From the NCBI GenBank assembly GCA_963556495.2, contig OY747713.1:5580821-5644820 (forward strand): 64,000 bases of DNA, written 5' to 3'. The DNA comes from Valencia hispanica (lineage: Eukaryota; Chordata; Actinopteri; Cyprinodontiformes; Valenciidae). A program made the position numbers and the translations under genes. The stretch's first letter is position 1. Every line of letters begins with the position of its first letter. A model generated the notes under the pieces. The model had not been told where the DNA came from. It searched no databases and was given only the letters and a program-made list of their open reading frames with translations. Below are positions 12,315 to 24,225 of this stretch, in pieces.

Positions 12315-12331
12315 CCCCCCCCCCCCCCCCC
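12315..12331 (+). repeat. Poly(C) tract, 17 bases
   Basis: Uninterrupted C run within the intron. Confidence 0.95.
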
Positions 12332-12599
12332 GAAAAGCAGATACCCAATTCCAAAAGTATTGACAGCAGTCAGAGTAATCCTATTTTGGAGAATCAGAGA
12401 ATAATTTTTACCGAGAGGTCCGCAACTCAGATACTCAATCTAACACTGGTTCAAGAGGAAATTTGTGCCATCAAAAAAAAAAAAGAGCATAAGCTCAAAC
12501 ATTTCCATGAAGTTTAGGAAAACGCAACATTATATATTTTTTAACTACATTAATGTTCCTTTAGATGTGTTCAGGCACGGGCCAACCATCCTGGGCCTG

Positions 12600-13045
12600 G
12601 GCCAACCATCCAATGTATTGACTCTGGTCCACACTCTATACCAGTCGGTGGCGGTAATGCACTAATTTGTTGTTTGCAGGTTGTTTATAAATACAAAGAA
12701 GAAGAAAAAGTGTGCAGTGTTATTGTTAGGCTAAGTTGCATCCTAACGGTAGTTCTGATTCAACTTTGTGAGAAATACACACAAGGATGGGAATTATCAT
12801 GGTTTTGAGCGGCAGATGATGTTGGATTTCGGAAATAAGACTTGTTGCGAACTAACTATTTTAAAGGAGGACATTAACTGGACCGTTGTGGATGTTTTTG
12901 TTGGAGATGCCTCTGTCCTGCGTTTTGAATTGTAGCTGCGAATGGTAAGTTGCCATTTATTTGCTGTCTGAGTAGTTTGACAAAAGCATGTGTCCACAGT
13001 TATGATTGTACCATTGATTGGCATACATCATTTTAATAACAAGCA
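12600..13045 (+). repeat. (AAG)-containing dispersed repeat, copy 1
   Basis: Related over several hundred bases to 46385-46870. Shared stretches in the same order include TGAGAAATACAC, CATAAGACTTGTT (here AATAAGACTTGTT), GAGGACATTAACTGGA, GGTAAGTTGC, TTTGACAAAAG, CCACAGTTATGATTGTA and TTGATTGGCA. It opens with GTCGGTGGCGGTAATGCACT, a motif frequent in fish repeats. Here the AAG tract is short (12697-12709). I cannot assign the family. Confidence 0.7.
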
Positions 13046-13306
13046 GGGATAGGATGGTGTTGAAATTCAGCCCGGGAGCTTGAAAGTTTTTTACCTCGGG
13101 TGGGTCGTGGATCAGAATTTTTTGTTTTTTTGCCCCCATGAATATATCAAACTTTCTGGCACCGTGGCGACCTATATTTGGAAGCACTGTGAGGTTAGAC
13201 AGGCTTCCGTTCAAAGCAGAAGAGAGCTACTGACGTCTGGTAGCAGCTAGCAAACAATATCAAAATAGTTGATAGCATAATCCAGCGCAGCAGCAAGAAG
13301 TACTGA

Positions 13307-14575
13307 TCACTCGCAGCTGTAGCACCACCAAAAGCACTTACGAAGATCTTCTAGAAAGGAAGATACCTGTAGGCGAGGGATGGAATATTTATCAAGACCA
13401 TAATAGAGAGAGTTACAGTAATCTAATCTAGACATGATGAACAAATAAATAACTCTCTCGAACTCTTTTTTTGGCAAGTAGGGTTTAACCTTGCTAAGCA
13501 GTTTCAAATGAAAAAACACGTTTTGAATAACACAACTAATTTGTTTCTCAAATTTAAAACAGCGATCAAGGATAAAACCCAAATTTCTTGCATATAAGAC
13601 TCTAACAGATTCCAATGGCCCAAACTCACTCCTCACATCATGCAGCAAGCTGGGATCTCCAAAAACAACTAATTCTGTCTTATTTTCGTTTAGGTTTAGC
13701 AAGTTGTTTTGCAGCCATATCTTAATGTCCCTAAGGCACAATAACAGTTTGTCAAAGGATGGTCCTTTGGAGCTCAATGGTACATAGATATTTATGTCAT
13801 CTGCAAAAAAGTGGTATGAGATAGAATGTTTTCGGAAAATTTCACCAAGGGGGAGCATATATAAAGAAAACAAAAGTGGTCCCAAAATGGAACCCTGCGG
13901 AACACCACACTGAATGGGAGCGGAGGAAGAAAAGTGTTCTCCGATGTTTACAGAAAAGGACCTCCCATAAAGGTAAGATTTAAACCTTTTTAAAACCGAG
14001 CCCTGGATACCAATAGTCTGTTCCAGGCGTGACAATAAAATTTCGTGATCCACTGTATCAAATGCCGCCATCAAATCCAAGAGGACTAATACAGCAGAAT
14101 GGCCAATATCGACAGTTAAAAGAAGATCATTGACCACTCTTAAGAGAGCCGTTTCTGTACTATGGTATTGTTTAAAACCTGATTGAAATTTCTCTAAGAT
14201 GTTTTGATGATCCAGGTAGTCTTTTAATTGTCTATACACTGCCTTTTCCAAGACTTTAGAAAGAAAAGGAAGCTTGGAGATTGGCCTATAATTTGACAAT
14301 ACCAAGGGGTCAAGTTTAGGTTTCTTCAAAAGCGGCTGAATAACAGCAGTCTTGAAGGTAGTAGGAACACGACCAGTAGATAAACATGTATTCACAATAT
14401 CTAAAATCACAGGACCCACAGCGTCGAAGACACTAACTAACAATGAGGGATGGATAACATCTAAGGGACCACAAGTAGGCCTTAACTGACTAATTATATT
14501 TGAAAGATCAGAGAGCGATAGTAACTTCTCAAACTGGCCAAAAACAGCCGGGCAAAAATTTGGTTCTGATATTTA
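13307..14575 (-). pseudogene. L2-type reverse transcriptase fragment
   Basis: Open frame upstream of and including the 378-codon stretch that starts at 14443; the same frame stays open up to a TAA near 14575 and reads [20 protein letters not shown] just before it. It keeps fingers/palm motifs and a FADD box in place of the more usual YADD, but lacks the normal thumb and C-terminal part. It is not expected to be active. Confidence 0.85.
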
Positions 14576-15245
14576 CATAGGAGAAGTTGAGGAAGATAAC
14601 CTAAGTGCAGCAATGTTTTTTTTCAAAAAAATTTTTTTCAAGTTTTTCACGGAACAGTTTTGACGGTACAACACCGGAAGACTCACAAGGATTAATCAGG
14701 TGACTCAAAACCCTAAATAGAACTTGAGGCCTGTGTGAATTGTTTGCAATAAGAGCTGAAAAATATGTTGTCTTTGCATACTTTAAAGCACGTTCATATT
14801 CAAAGAGGGAATCCCTAAGGATACCCCAAGAGACATAAAGGTTGTCCTTTTTCCATTTTCTTTCAGCACGTCTGCAGGCGTGTCTGAGAGCACGGATAGA
14901 ATCATTAATCCATGGTTCTGGTGGACGTTTACAGCACCGAGAACCAAAAGGTGCAATTTGGTCTAGAATGTCTGTGCATGTAGAGTTGAAGCGGTCCATT
15001 AGCTCATCAACCGGGGAATTACAGTTTACCCATTTGAGGAAGTCTGACTCAGCAAAGGCAACAGTAAATTGGGAAGAAGTCAATGAGTTTAATCGGCGAC
15101 GACGACATGCTCTGGAATGGGGGACAGGCACAGAGATGTTGGTAGATACATCAAATAGAACCAGAAAATGATCAGAGATCCGGGTGTCACAAATTTCAGT
15201 CACTTTTACGTCAATGCCGTAAGATAACACCAAGTCCAACGTGTG
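13307..15245 (-). mobile_element. L2-like LINE, endonuclease and reverse transcriptase, degraded
   Basis: Non-LTR retrotransposon pol region on the minus strand. The upstream part (15239-14601) resembles the end of an apurinic endonuclease domain (ISDHFLVLFDV) and the linker after it. The downstream part (14575-13307) is reverse transcriptase: [74 protein letters not shown], then the catalytic box [11 protein letters not shown], and [13 protein letters not shown]. The parts are in different frames, with a probable indel near the T-rich run at 14620-14640 and an in-frame TAA near 14575. After IPRLQ the protein stops matching the family, so the 3' end seems lost, which is the opposite of the usual 5' truncation. 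Confidence 0.88.
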
Positions 15246-15269
15246 TTGATGAAAACTTAAAAAAGTAAA

Positions 15270-16040
15270 AAATTAGGTTATTAACTCACTGTTAGCTTAG
15301 AACAGGATCTATTAGATAATAGTTAACTGGGAGAAAGACCCATCGGCCTGCTTTTAGGGTGTAACCTAGCTGCAGGGTTAGAGACGGTCACTTGAGCTAT
15401 TGCAGAAGTGCTAATTAGCTAGCTGTTCTTTGAGAAAGGCTCTCCAGTTGTTATCCTAAAGAAGAGCCAATAAACTAGCTGGTAGCTCAAAGAATGGCCT
15501 GTTGGTTCACTTCTAGTGTTGAGGGGAGCAGATTAGCTAGGCTCCTATTATTTTAGAAAATTGGCTATTAGATCGCTGTTAACGCAGGGAAGAGCCCATT
15601 CGCCAGCTTTTCTCTAAGAGAAGAACTCTTTAAGTTCCTGTTAGCTCAGAGGATATTCTAATAGTTAACTGTTAGCCAACAGAAGAGTTTATTAATTTAC
15701 TTTTTAGCTGAAAAAAGCAGATTAGCCAGCTGTTACCTTCAAGATGCCAATTAACTTCTTATTAGCTTGGAATAGGTATTTTTGTTAACTGTTAGTCCAG
15801 CAAATATCCTTTAACTTAGATATTAGCTTAATGGCCCAATTAACCAGCTTTTCTCTCAGAGAAGAGACAATGACCTTTCAGTAAGTTCAGAGAAAAGCCT
15901 TTTGCAATCCATACATTTAGACGAGGGCAAGACATATTGGCCAACTGTTATCTTAGAGAAGAGTATAAGCTCTTAACTTAGAGAAGAGTCCATTGATAAA
16001 CTGTGATCTTAGAAATGAGCCCCTTAGCCATTTAACTTTT
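15270..16040. repeat. Degenerate minisatellite-like array
   Basis: About 770 bases in which related phrases recur every 30-45 bases in variable order: AGAGAAGAG(C/T)CC, ATTAGC or ATTAACTAGCT, TGTTAGCTTAGA, CCAGCTTTTCTCT. Examples are GAAGAGCCCATTCGCCAGCT (about 15592), AGAAGAGTTTATTAATTTAC (15690), CAGAGAAGAGACAATGACC (15861) and GAGAAGAGTCCATTGATAAA (15982). Units are too diverged to count exactly. It starts just past the 5' edge of the L2 copy. Confidence 0.7.
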
Positions 16041-18799
16041 AAAAGGGTCCCACCAACCCACCCCCAACCCCCGTTAATTATCCGTCAGCGTTACTCTCCT
16101 GAGAACTTTTTCTTGCTTTTCCAAACTGAGATTACTTTGATTTTATGTCTACTGCAGGAAGTGACTACAAACTATCACCAACTCTGTGCCATCTTCTCCA
16201 GGGAGCAAGCATTGTTGCAAATTAACCGTCTCACTGACCCACAGCCACTCAAAGTAGTTGTCTTGTAATCACAATATTGTGGGTTTAATTCTAGTTTTCC
16301 CACTGCATGTCAATGTGCGCTTGGGCAATGATTTTAATCCTCGGTTGTCTATCAATCTGCGGATCAGTGTAAGAGGATGTGACTGTTGTGAATTAGGCTT
16401 GGTGAATCAGACTTGCAGTGTCAAAGTGCTTCGAGTGGTCATTATGACTATAAAATGCTGTAAGAATTCAGTTAATTTACTTTTGCATTTAAAATATTAG
16501 TGGAAAGCTTACAATGATTTGGCACTGTGGGAATATCCCAGCTCCACGACATTAATATAACTGAAATACATTGATTGGCACTTTCTAATACTGAATACTT
16601 ATCACCGATCAAAACCACACAGATATAGCATTTAAATGCTTTACAGTGACTGGAAAAGAGGATGTTATGTTTGGTGATTTTTTAATAGATGCAGGGTTTA
16701 TGAGGGCGTTATCTGACATCATTTATTTCAATCTAAGACACTAATGGAATCGTAGTTTAACACCCACAGTAAAATGCCAGCTTTACGATCAAAGTTTAAT
16801 GTCAAATCCTTGTCAACCATGCAGTGAGACACTTTAGTAAACACTCTTCTGTACAAATACTCCCCCCCTTAAAAAGTCAAATGGAGAGGAGCCTATCATA
16901 AGCAAGAAAATAGGCCACGCTTGTCATCCTTATTTCTCGTCAACAGAGGCAGGCTGGCTGCATTAAAAAGCACAGTGATAAATGTCACAGAGAGAGGCAG
17001 GAGGGCTTAGATCAGTCTCTGTATTAGTGTCATGAACATGGAGGAGATTAAAGAAGGGGGAGAGCGAGAGACCCATGAAAACTACCCATCTCTGCTCAGC
17101 TACACTCACAGCGGTTGGGATAATCTAAAGCAGATGATTTGAGATGTGGGAAAGCAAGGTGGAAAGAATTAGGGTTGAGAGGGAAGGACAAACAGACCCA
17201 GAGAGAGGCATGAAAAACTAAAATAAACTAAAACCTGAATAATCTGAGGGCCTTCTTCTCCGCCTCTCTCCCTCTTTTTCCACTTTTCAATTCTTTGAAT
17301 TGGGGCATGAAAACACAGCAGAGGCTGTCAGTTCATACCAGCAAAGAAAAGACGGACACCAATGAAATGCAGCTTTGGGTCAAAGATATATAATATTGTT
17401 GAAATTACTAAACACCAAACACTAAAACACTGTAAAAAGAAAAAATACGAGATCAACAAATATTAAAGAAGGATGATTTGAACAAAACAGCAGACTATTC
17501 CCACTGTTTTCATCCCAGTTAGATACAGATCTGAGACAGGAGACTTTGTAATATATTCTCCAGTTCACAGACATTTAGACCTCCCCCTCGTGGGCTTTAA
17601 AGACGTAATTATGATGAATTTTATTAGCAGGTTTAGACTAGAAGATAAGACAAATTTCAGCATCTCTCCTAGCTTTCGGCATTACCGGCAATACTGCTCC
17701 AAAGTTCAGTCCAAGAGGCCTTACAGACAAAACAACCTTCTACTAGGGATGCTACTAATATAATAACCTTATTCAAACCAAATCTGTTCACAAGGCCTGA
17801 CTATTGCATTAAAACTCAAAGGAAAGAACTAAAAAACAACATTTTAGTTTTTAAATAATTACTGTTAGACTAAAGCACAGAACTAAACACAACATCATTC
17901 CTGATTAACTACTTTGTTTAGCCATTGAACATTGCAGTCTTTCCATTTTAAAGGCAGTTTATCTTGCTTTAGAGATAAAATTCACCCTCTGTAAAACTGT
18001 ATCTGTCATATGAACAAATCACATGAACAAATTTACTGCAGGTTTTCTGCTTTTCTGTACTTATAATACAGTTTTGGGAAATTGTTTTTATGACTATCAT
18101 ACTTTCGAGAATAATTAAGTACATCCATTTTGCTTCAACAGCCTTTACAAAAGAAAGTAGCAGCCAGGAGCGGCTGTTCAAAAGCCCTTGATCATCACAG
18201 TGACTAGCTCTATAGAGGTCGCTCTGGAACACAATGGTATGTTTTAACAAAATGTCATGATGGACAGGCAACAGCAATAAACACTAAAAAAACAACTATA
18301 CCCCAGTTGCAATTGAAATTCATCGTTATACAGTTGGAAAAAGATATTATAGATATTCTAGTGGAAAACCTTTAAGACAGCCGCCAATCCTCCCAGGAGT
18401 GAATATCCAGGCCAGTTCACCCCAATGTCTGACTGCACAAAAAAACCAAAGAGCTCAATCTAGGGCTCCTCAGGCATCACTTCACGTGCTAATCCTTAAA
18501 GTTAATGACAAATCTATTTAAAGAGACTGAAACAAATAGAAATTGTAAGAACGGTTGAAAGGGAAGGCATCTAAGCACAACTTATGCCTTGTCCACACTA
18601 AGCTGGGTATCTCACAAAATGAAGATATTTTTCTACAATTTGGTCTGTCATCCACATGAAAATGCAAATTTAAATCATCAAAAATTATTCTAAAAACTCA
18701 GACCAAAGTGAAAATTTGCGAATTCTCCGTTTTAAGCGTTTGCGTGTGGACTGAAATAACCGGGGTTATAGGTTTTGGAACGTCACTGTCCGCGACAAA
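16041..18799. other. Intronic, mostly unique sequence
   Basis: No repeat family or gene recognised. GA-rich patches occur at about 16980-17280. Confidence 0.4.
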
Positions 18800-19386
18800 A
18801 ATGTACTACAAAAACTAATTCTTAGTCAACTACATTCATTTTTGGATAAGAACCACATATTTGAACTGGTTTCAGAGCACGCCACAGTACAGAATCTGCA
18901 TTACTAAAAGTACAGAATGATATTCTACTCTCTTTGGATGCTAAAAGACCTGTGTTACTGATAATGTTAGACCTCTCTGCAGCCTTTGATACGGTGGATC
19001 ATTCTATCCTCCTGACCCGCCTGGCCCACCATGTAAGCCTTCAGGGCCCTGTGCTGCAGTGGTTCAGGTCGTATCTATGCAACAGAACTTTTTCCGTGAG
19101 GATAGATGGTTTGTCATCTTCTTCAGTTCCCTTGTCTTCTGGTGTGCCACAGGGTTCCATTTTGGGCCCTGTTTTATTTTCCTTGTATTAGTTTCCACTA
19201 GATTATGTGATATCCCTCCATGTTGTATCATTCCATCTGAATTGTGTCACTTGCAAACTGATTTTAGTTATTTTTAAGTGGATTTGAATATTTTTATGTA
19301 TTTTTAACCTGTTTACTTTTATTACTCTTTGCTGTTCAGCTCTTTGAGCATCCTACAGTTGTTATAAAGTGCTTAAATAAATAAAA

Positions 19387-19420
<34 letters not shown>

Positions 19421-19421
19421 A
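18800..19421 (+). mobile_element. L2-like LINE, internally deleted
   Basis: Plus-strand copy. Reverse transcriptase reads [56 protein letters not shown] and [17 protein letters not shown] (18934-19191), preceded by frame-shifted sequence related to FQSGFR-HHSTE. Coding then stops and a 3' UTR follows, ending in AAATAAATAAAAAT plus a (TGAT)n tail at 19389-19420, typical of fish L2. The catalytic FADD/YADD part is missing, so this is a deleted, dead copy. Confidence 0.85.
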
Positions 19422-19749
19422 AATGCTCCGACATCACGTGTGACCTGTCTTTCCACTCAGAAACAGCATGGACGCCCTCAGAGATGTGTTGGCATTATCG
19501 ATTGTCTAAGCGCTTTTTGCTTAAGAAAGTAATCTGATTGTACAGGATTTAGGGGAACTACTGCCCCCTACAGAATTGGCATGCCTATGAATGTGCTTAA
19601 CAATGCACTTCTATGTGCGTACATGGCTTTAGGCTTGAAAAGTTGAACCTGATTTAACCACAAGTCTTCTGGAGCAATGTACAGACAGATGAGATCAAAT
19701 TAAAGGTGAAAACAAATCTCCATGTTGGGAGAAATCTAATTATAACACC

Positions 19750-20240
19750 CCATATGTTGTGCCATAGGTGAGATGACAGGACCAAAGACAGACCTCCAGC
19801 CGTAGGGACTAATAATCCCACAAAGCACTCTTAGTTTCAAGATGAAAAGAAGGAACTTTATTTGACATCATCACCCCTATTTAAGCATAGGCTCCGCCCT
19901 CTCTTCCTTCTACCTGCAAGTCGGCGCCCGACTCATATCGGGAGAGAAATCAGCGGACACACTCCGACTTCACTGGCTAGGTTTGGAGCTCCTTGGTTTC
20001 AAAATAAGAAGCCGCCGAGCCAAGAGCTACTGAGTTAAGCCGAGCGTGGGAGAAGATAGGAGCCAAAAGCTGACGAGCTGAAAGGACAACAAAGTTCTGA
20101 GAAAACGGTGGCTAGCTCGTCACGCACCCACACGAGGCCTGCTAGCAGGCCAACATGGAGCTGCTGCTAGTCGACCAGCTAACCACAACTGCTTTTCCCT
20201 TCAATGGACTCACCTTCAACGGAGACCTTACAAAGTAAGG
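19750..20240 (+). other. Promoter-like and first-exon-like segment, unclassified
   Basis: Unusually GC/CpG-rich for this intron. A TATA-like TATTTAAG (19878-19885) is followed by GGCTCCGCCC. At 20155 an ATG opens a 26-codon frame (MELLLVDQLTTTAFPFNGLT, then FNGDLTK) that runs into a good donor, AAA/GTAAGG, at 20235. This looks like the 5' end of a transposon-borne gene rather than a host exon, since it lies antisense to nectin among repeats. No domain is recognised. Confidence 0.35.
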
Positions 20241-20604
20241 TTGTGTCTGGGCAGAGATAAATTAGCTTAGGATAAACAAATTACGGATTGTTTGGATGAT
20301 CTATTTCACTGTGTTTTGCTACATTTATAAGAATTTGCAGACCGCTAGCCTTCATAAACAATAAGGATGGTTATTTCCAGTATTTAAATTACAGATCGGA
20401 AAGTTTAAACACTGAAAACTAGTCTTGTAAGTAGTTTTTGAAACCGCCCTCTTAGTATGTGTAGTCTTAACTTCTGCTTTGCATTGTGAATGGGTTGTTT
20501 TAACACAACTCATAAGATGCTAATTAGTCTCAAACATATCACAATTTGTTTAAAACTAACTCACTTAGAAACTCCTCACAACAAGCCTTGGTCTTTAAGC
20601 ATCG

Positions 20605-20789
<185 letters not shown>

Positions 20790-21309
20790 AATTCTTGGTT
20801 ATCATTTTAAAGAGGGGTTTTCTGTGTTTTGTCCAGTGTGTGGGTGCAATTACTGGATGTCTGGTATAGTTTAAGTGTTCGAATAAACTGGTGCCTCAAT
20901 CTTTAATTAGCAGATTAAATCTTAAATTACAATAATAATTATATTAATATTTAATTATTCATAATTCTTGATGCCTATGTAAACCAGTCATGTATCACGC
21001 TCATTGTGCCCCCAACAACAGAAACTCAAACTTCACATGAAGTAAAATAATGTAAACCTTCCAGACAGATTTATTGAAATATTTTTGAAAAATTGGATTA
21101 TATGTTGGGGACATGATCATTCCAGTCAGATATACATTTATGGCTTGGCTCAGACCCCAATGTTACAAGATCCCAACGCTGTGTTTGATTTGTCTCAAAA
21201 GTCGTAGTTTGGAGCTGGGAATTATAGAACACTCAAACTGGGAGCGTATAGATAAATTATCGGGCTACATCACTCCTGGCTCTACTGCGCGTGTTGTCTG
21301 CAGAAAGAG

Positions 21310-21521
21310 ATGTCTTGTTGTGCTGTTCGTTGCACAAAGTGCTTTGATAAAACAACTAAATGTGGAAGTTCCATTGACTCGCACCCCTTTCAAGGCAAAC
21401 AAAGGGCATCTTTGTTTGCAAGCTATCAGAAGAAGCAATTGGAACGATGATTAAAAATGCTACAATCTCGTTCGATCACTTCCTATCAGGTAAGCCTTGG
21501 CTAACAAACAAGATCACATAG
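21310..21521 (+). pseudogene. Frameshifted THAP-domain fragment, copy 1
   Basis: THAP zinc fingers are C2CH DNA-binding domains found in P-element and Kolobok transposases and in THAP host proteins. Here the domain is spread over three frames. Frame 1 from the ATG at 21310 gives MSCCAVRCTKCFDKTTK, with the first cysteine pair. A second frame, to 21452, gives FKANKGHLCLQAIRRSNWND, with the invariant Trp. A third frame gives IKNATISFDHFLSGKP, the end region with the His, but the last Cys of CxxH appears as Ser. The stretch upstream (about 21230-21309) also matches the copy at 50.4 kb. Most likely a dead transposon 5' exon. Confidence 0.65.
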
Positions 21522-22498
21522 ATAACCACACTGCAAACAATAACAATTGGAACAAGAGCTAATTTAAAGGGCTAGCGTCTCTTTCTCCAGCTAGATTGCA
21601 TCCGCTGTGCTGATAAACAAATATTCCCTCTATTTGTAGGTCAGAAAACAGTGGGATTTGCTAATTGTTGTGGTGCTATAATAGATACAAGCCAATAATG
21701 TATTTCTTACTTTTATTGGATAAAAAACAAAAGGAACATGCTAACAAATCTATATCTTTTATTGAATCATTTGTCCCTCTGTTCTGTTAAACAGGAACAA
21801 GTTATTAGAAATGATGCATGATTTACATCAGTGACCTTTATCACATTTTATATGTGCATAGCCAGACTGGATACTAAACTTGGGGCTGCTCAGTCAGCTC
21901 CAGAATTCCAACATTAGCAGGGGTTTTGTTGCTTTTCTGACCGAGAACTTTAGAAAGCCAACTTCCAGGTACAAAGTGAATGCACCAGAAGAATGGCTTC
22001 GCTCTGTTCATTTTCCGACTGTGCATTTTGACAATGCCTGTACCATAATATAGGTCCTATTCAAACAGAGGCAGAGAAGACTCTGCACACAAGAAGAATT
22101 CATCCCTTAGGGAGCAAAAACCACACAAAATATCAAATTATCTGCAAAAACGTCATTCAAATAGTTCAACTCCCAAGTGCAGCGACACAGCTGACCCAAA
22201 AATAGTTCGAAAAAGTTGATCACGTGGCACACATAAACAAAAAGAAAACTTCACAAATACGTAGCAGAAACACTCATTAAACGTGCTTCGTTATAGTTTT
22301 GAGCTCTAACACACATGCAGACAGCATTACACACATAAATAAGCAGACACTGAGCTCTTAAAAGCACCTATTAGCCTGAAGACAGCAGAACCCTCAGAGT
22401 ACATCTGTATCACACCTCTGACCCAGACAGAGTAATTGTACATCACACACTCTGCTTAATTACCCCTGATGACACAGACAACCTTGCACCCATGCAGA

Positions 22499-22546
22499 CA
22501 CACACACACACACCTACACACACACACACACACGCGCACACACACA
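22499..22546 (+). repeat. (CA)n microsatellite
   Basis: Interrupted CA repeat. Confidence 0.9.
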
Positions 22547-22879
22547 GTCAATTAAATTACCCTCTGATGATCACTGATCTTTACACACACTTCATTTACC
22601 CCACAACTGAAAGTCGACAGACACACTCACTCGGCTCCAAACACACACACACCCACACCAGTAAGCACGGGCGTTTCCATGACAATCTCCATTATTTCCC
22701 CATGCAACCCCACGATGCCACAGCGAGAGAGGAAATTTCCCGTCTGAATCATCCTCAGTTCCTTCTCTTCATCAGGGATTCTGGCCACCACTTTTCATCT
22801 GCTGGCTCCTCACTTTTCATCAGAGAAAAAGCAATCAGAGGGCGGTCAGGAACGACGGTGAGACGCTAAAAAAGAAATT

Positions 22880-23620
22880 AAACTGTAAACCGCACAAGAA
22901 GGAGACTGCGATGGGAAAGGGGAGGCTGGGGTGAGGGGTTGGGGGGGGGAGAGTCAAAACGACTTCCTAAGCATCTTGTTTTTGGCATTTTTCTTGGCCC
23001 ATTGAGCTTCTCCATGCTCTCTCCTTGGAGACTTCGGATTTTAAATGGATGCTTTCTGACACGAAGCTAGCAGATGGGTGGAGAACTAAAAGGCACAAAC
23101 AGATGGGAATGAGAAAGTAGGAAAGAGGGAGAGAGAGTGCGAAGACAGGGGATGTGAATAAAGAACCTGGACAAGGGATGCAAAAATATATTTTCTGTAC
23201 ACTACAACACACTTCGATTAAAAATAAGGCTCATGCAAAAGTCAGAACAGAGTGAAGGGAAGAGTGTGCACACACATTAGGTCTAATTACGTTTTTCTTT
23301 TTTACCGCCTCCTGCAGGGTTTCTGAACTTGAGGAGGTTAAGCAAGTACCTCTCCACTCTCCTCTTCAAGCTCTGTGCTTAGTTAGCACCCAGCTGCTGC
23401 ACATGCAGGCACTCATACAAACACTCAATAACTGACTAATTTAAACACAAAAACCGACAACATTTCCACACAATCCCTGGCTCCACTTGCCTTAATAAAC
23501 CCCTTCTGCTTTTACTGTGCATGCACAAAAAAGACTGTAACCCCCAAAAAGTTTTGGTTCCGCAAACACTTGCTGCCAAGTGGCACAAAAAGCAACTCCG
23601 CTCTGTTGAAAAGCTTCTGG
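22880..23620. other. Intronic stretch without features
   Basis: No gene or classified repeat seen. Confidence 0.4.
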
Positions 23621-23631
23621 CTACATAGTGG

Positions 23632-24225
23632 CTTGCAAAAGTATTCGGCCCCCTTGAACTTTTCCACATTTTGTCACATTACAGCCACAAACATGAATCA
23701 ATTTGATTGGAATTCCATGTGAAAGACCAATACAAAGTGGTGTACACGTGAGAAGTGGAACGAAAATCATACATGATTCCAAACATTTTTTACAAATAAA
23801 TAACTAATCTAAATCCAATCGAGAATCTGTGGTAAGATCTGACAGCTGCTGTTCACAAACGCTGTCCATCTAATCTGACTGAGCTGGAGCTGTTTTGCAA
23901 AGAAGAATGGGCAAGAATTTTAGTCTCTAGATGTGCAAAGCTGGTAGAGACATACCCTAAAAGACTGGCAGCTGGAATTACAGCAAAAGGTGGTTCTGCA
24001 AAGTATTGACTCAGGGGGCTGAATAATTACGCACACCCCACTTTCAGTTATTTATTTGCAAAAAATGTTTGGAACCATGTATGATTTTCGTTCCACTTCT
24101 CACGTGTACACCACTTTGTATTGGTCTTTCACATGGAATTCCAATAAAATTGATTCATGTTTGTGGCTGTAATGTGACAAAATGTGGGAAAGTTCAAGGG
24201 GGGCGAATACTTTTGCAAGCCACTG
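23632..24225 (+). mobile_element. Internally deleted Tc1-like transposon with long TIRs
   Basis: 594-base element flanked by TA (23630-23631 and 24226-24227). The ends are inverted copies over about 180 bases, starting AGTGGCTTGCAAAAGTATTC and including CCACATTTTGTCACATTACA and GGTGTACACGTGAGAAGTGG on both arms. Between them lies only the last part of a Tc1 transposase gene (23812-24009). Confidence 0.92.
23812..24009 (+). pseudogene. C-terminal remnant of Tc1 transposase
   Basis: Reads NPIENLW, a stop codon, DLTAAVHKRCPSNLTELELF, CKEEWARI-VSRCAKLVETYPKRLAA and ends GGSAKY. The Glu of NPIEN is the third catalytic residue of DD34E transposases. The N-terminal and central parts are deleted, so the element could only have moved with enzyme supplied from elsewhere. 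Confidence 0.9.

Noticed and set aside
19910..19950. Possible retroviral-type primer binding site (GGCGCCCGACTC) after a short LTR-like segment
   Set aside because: It lacks the leading TGG, no matching second LTR or gag/pol follows, and the TATA box is too close to the supposed LTR end.
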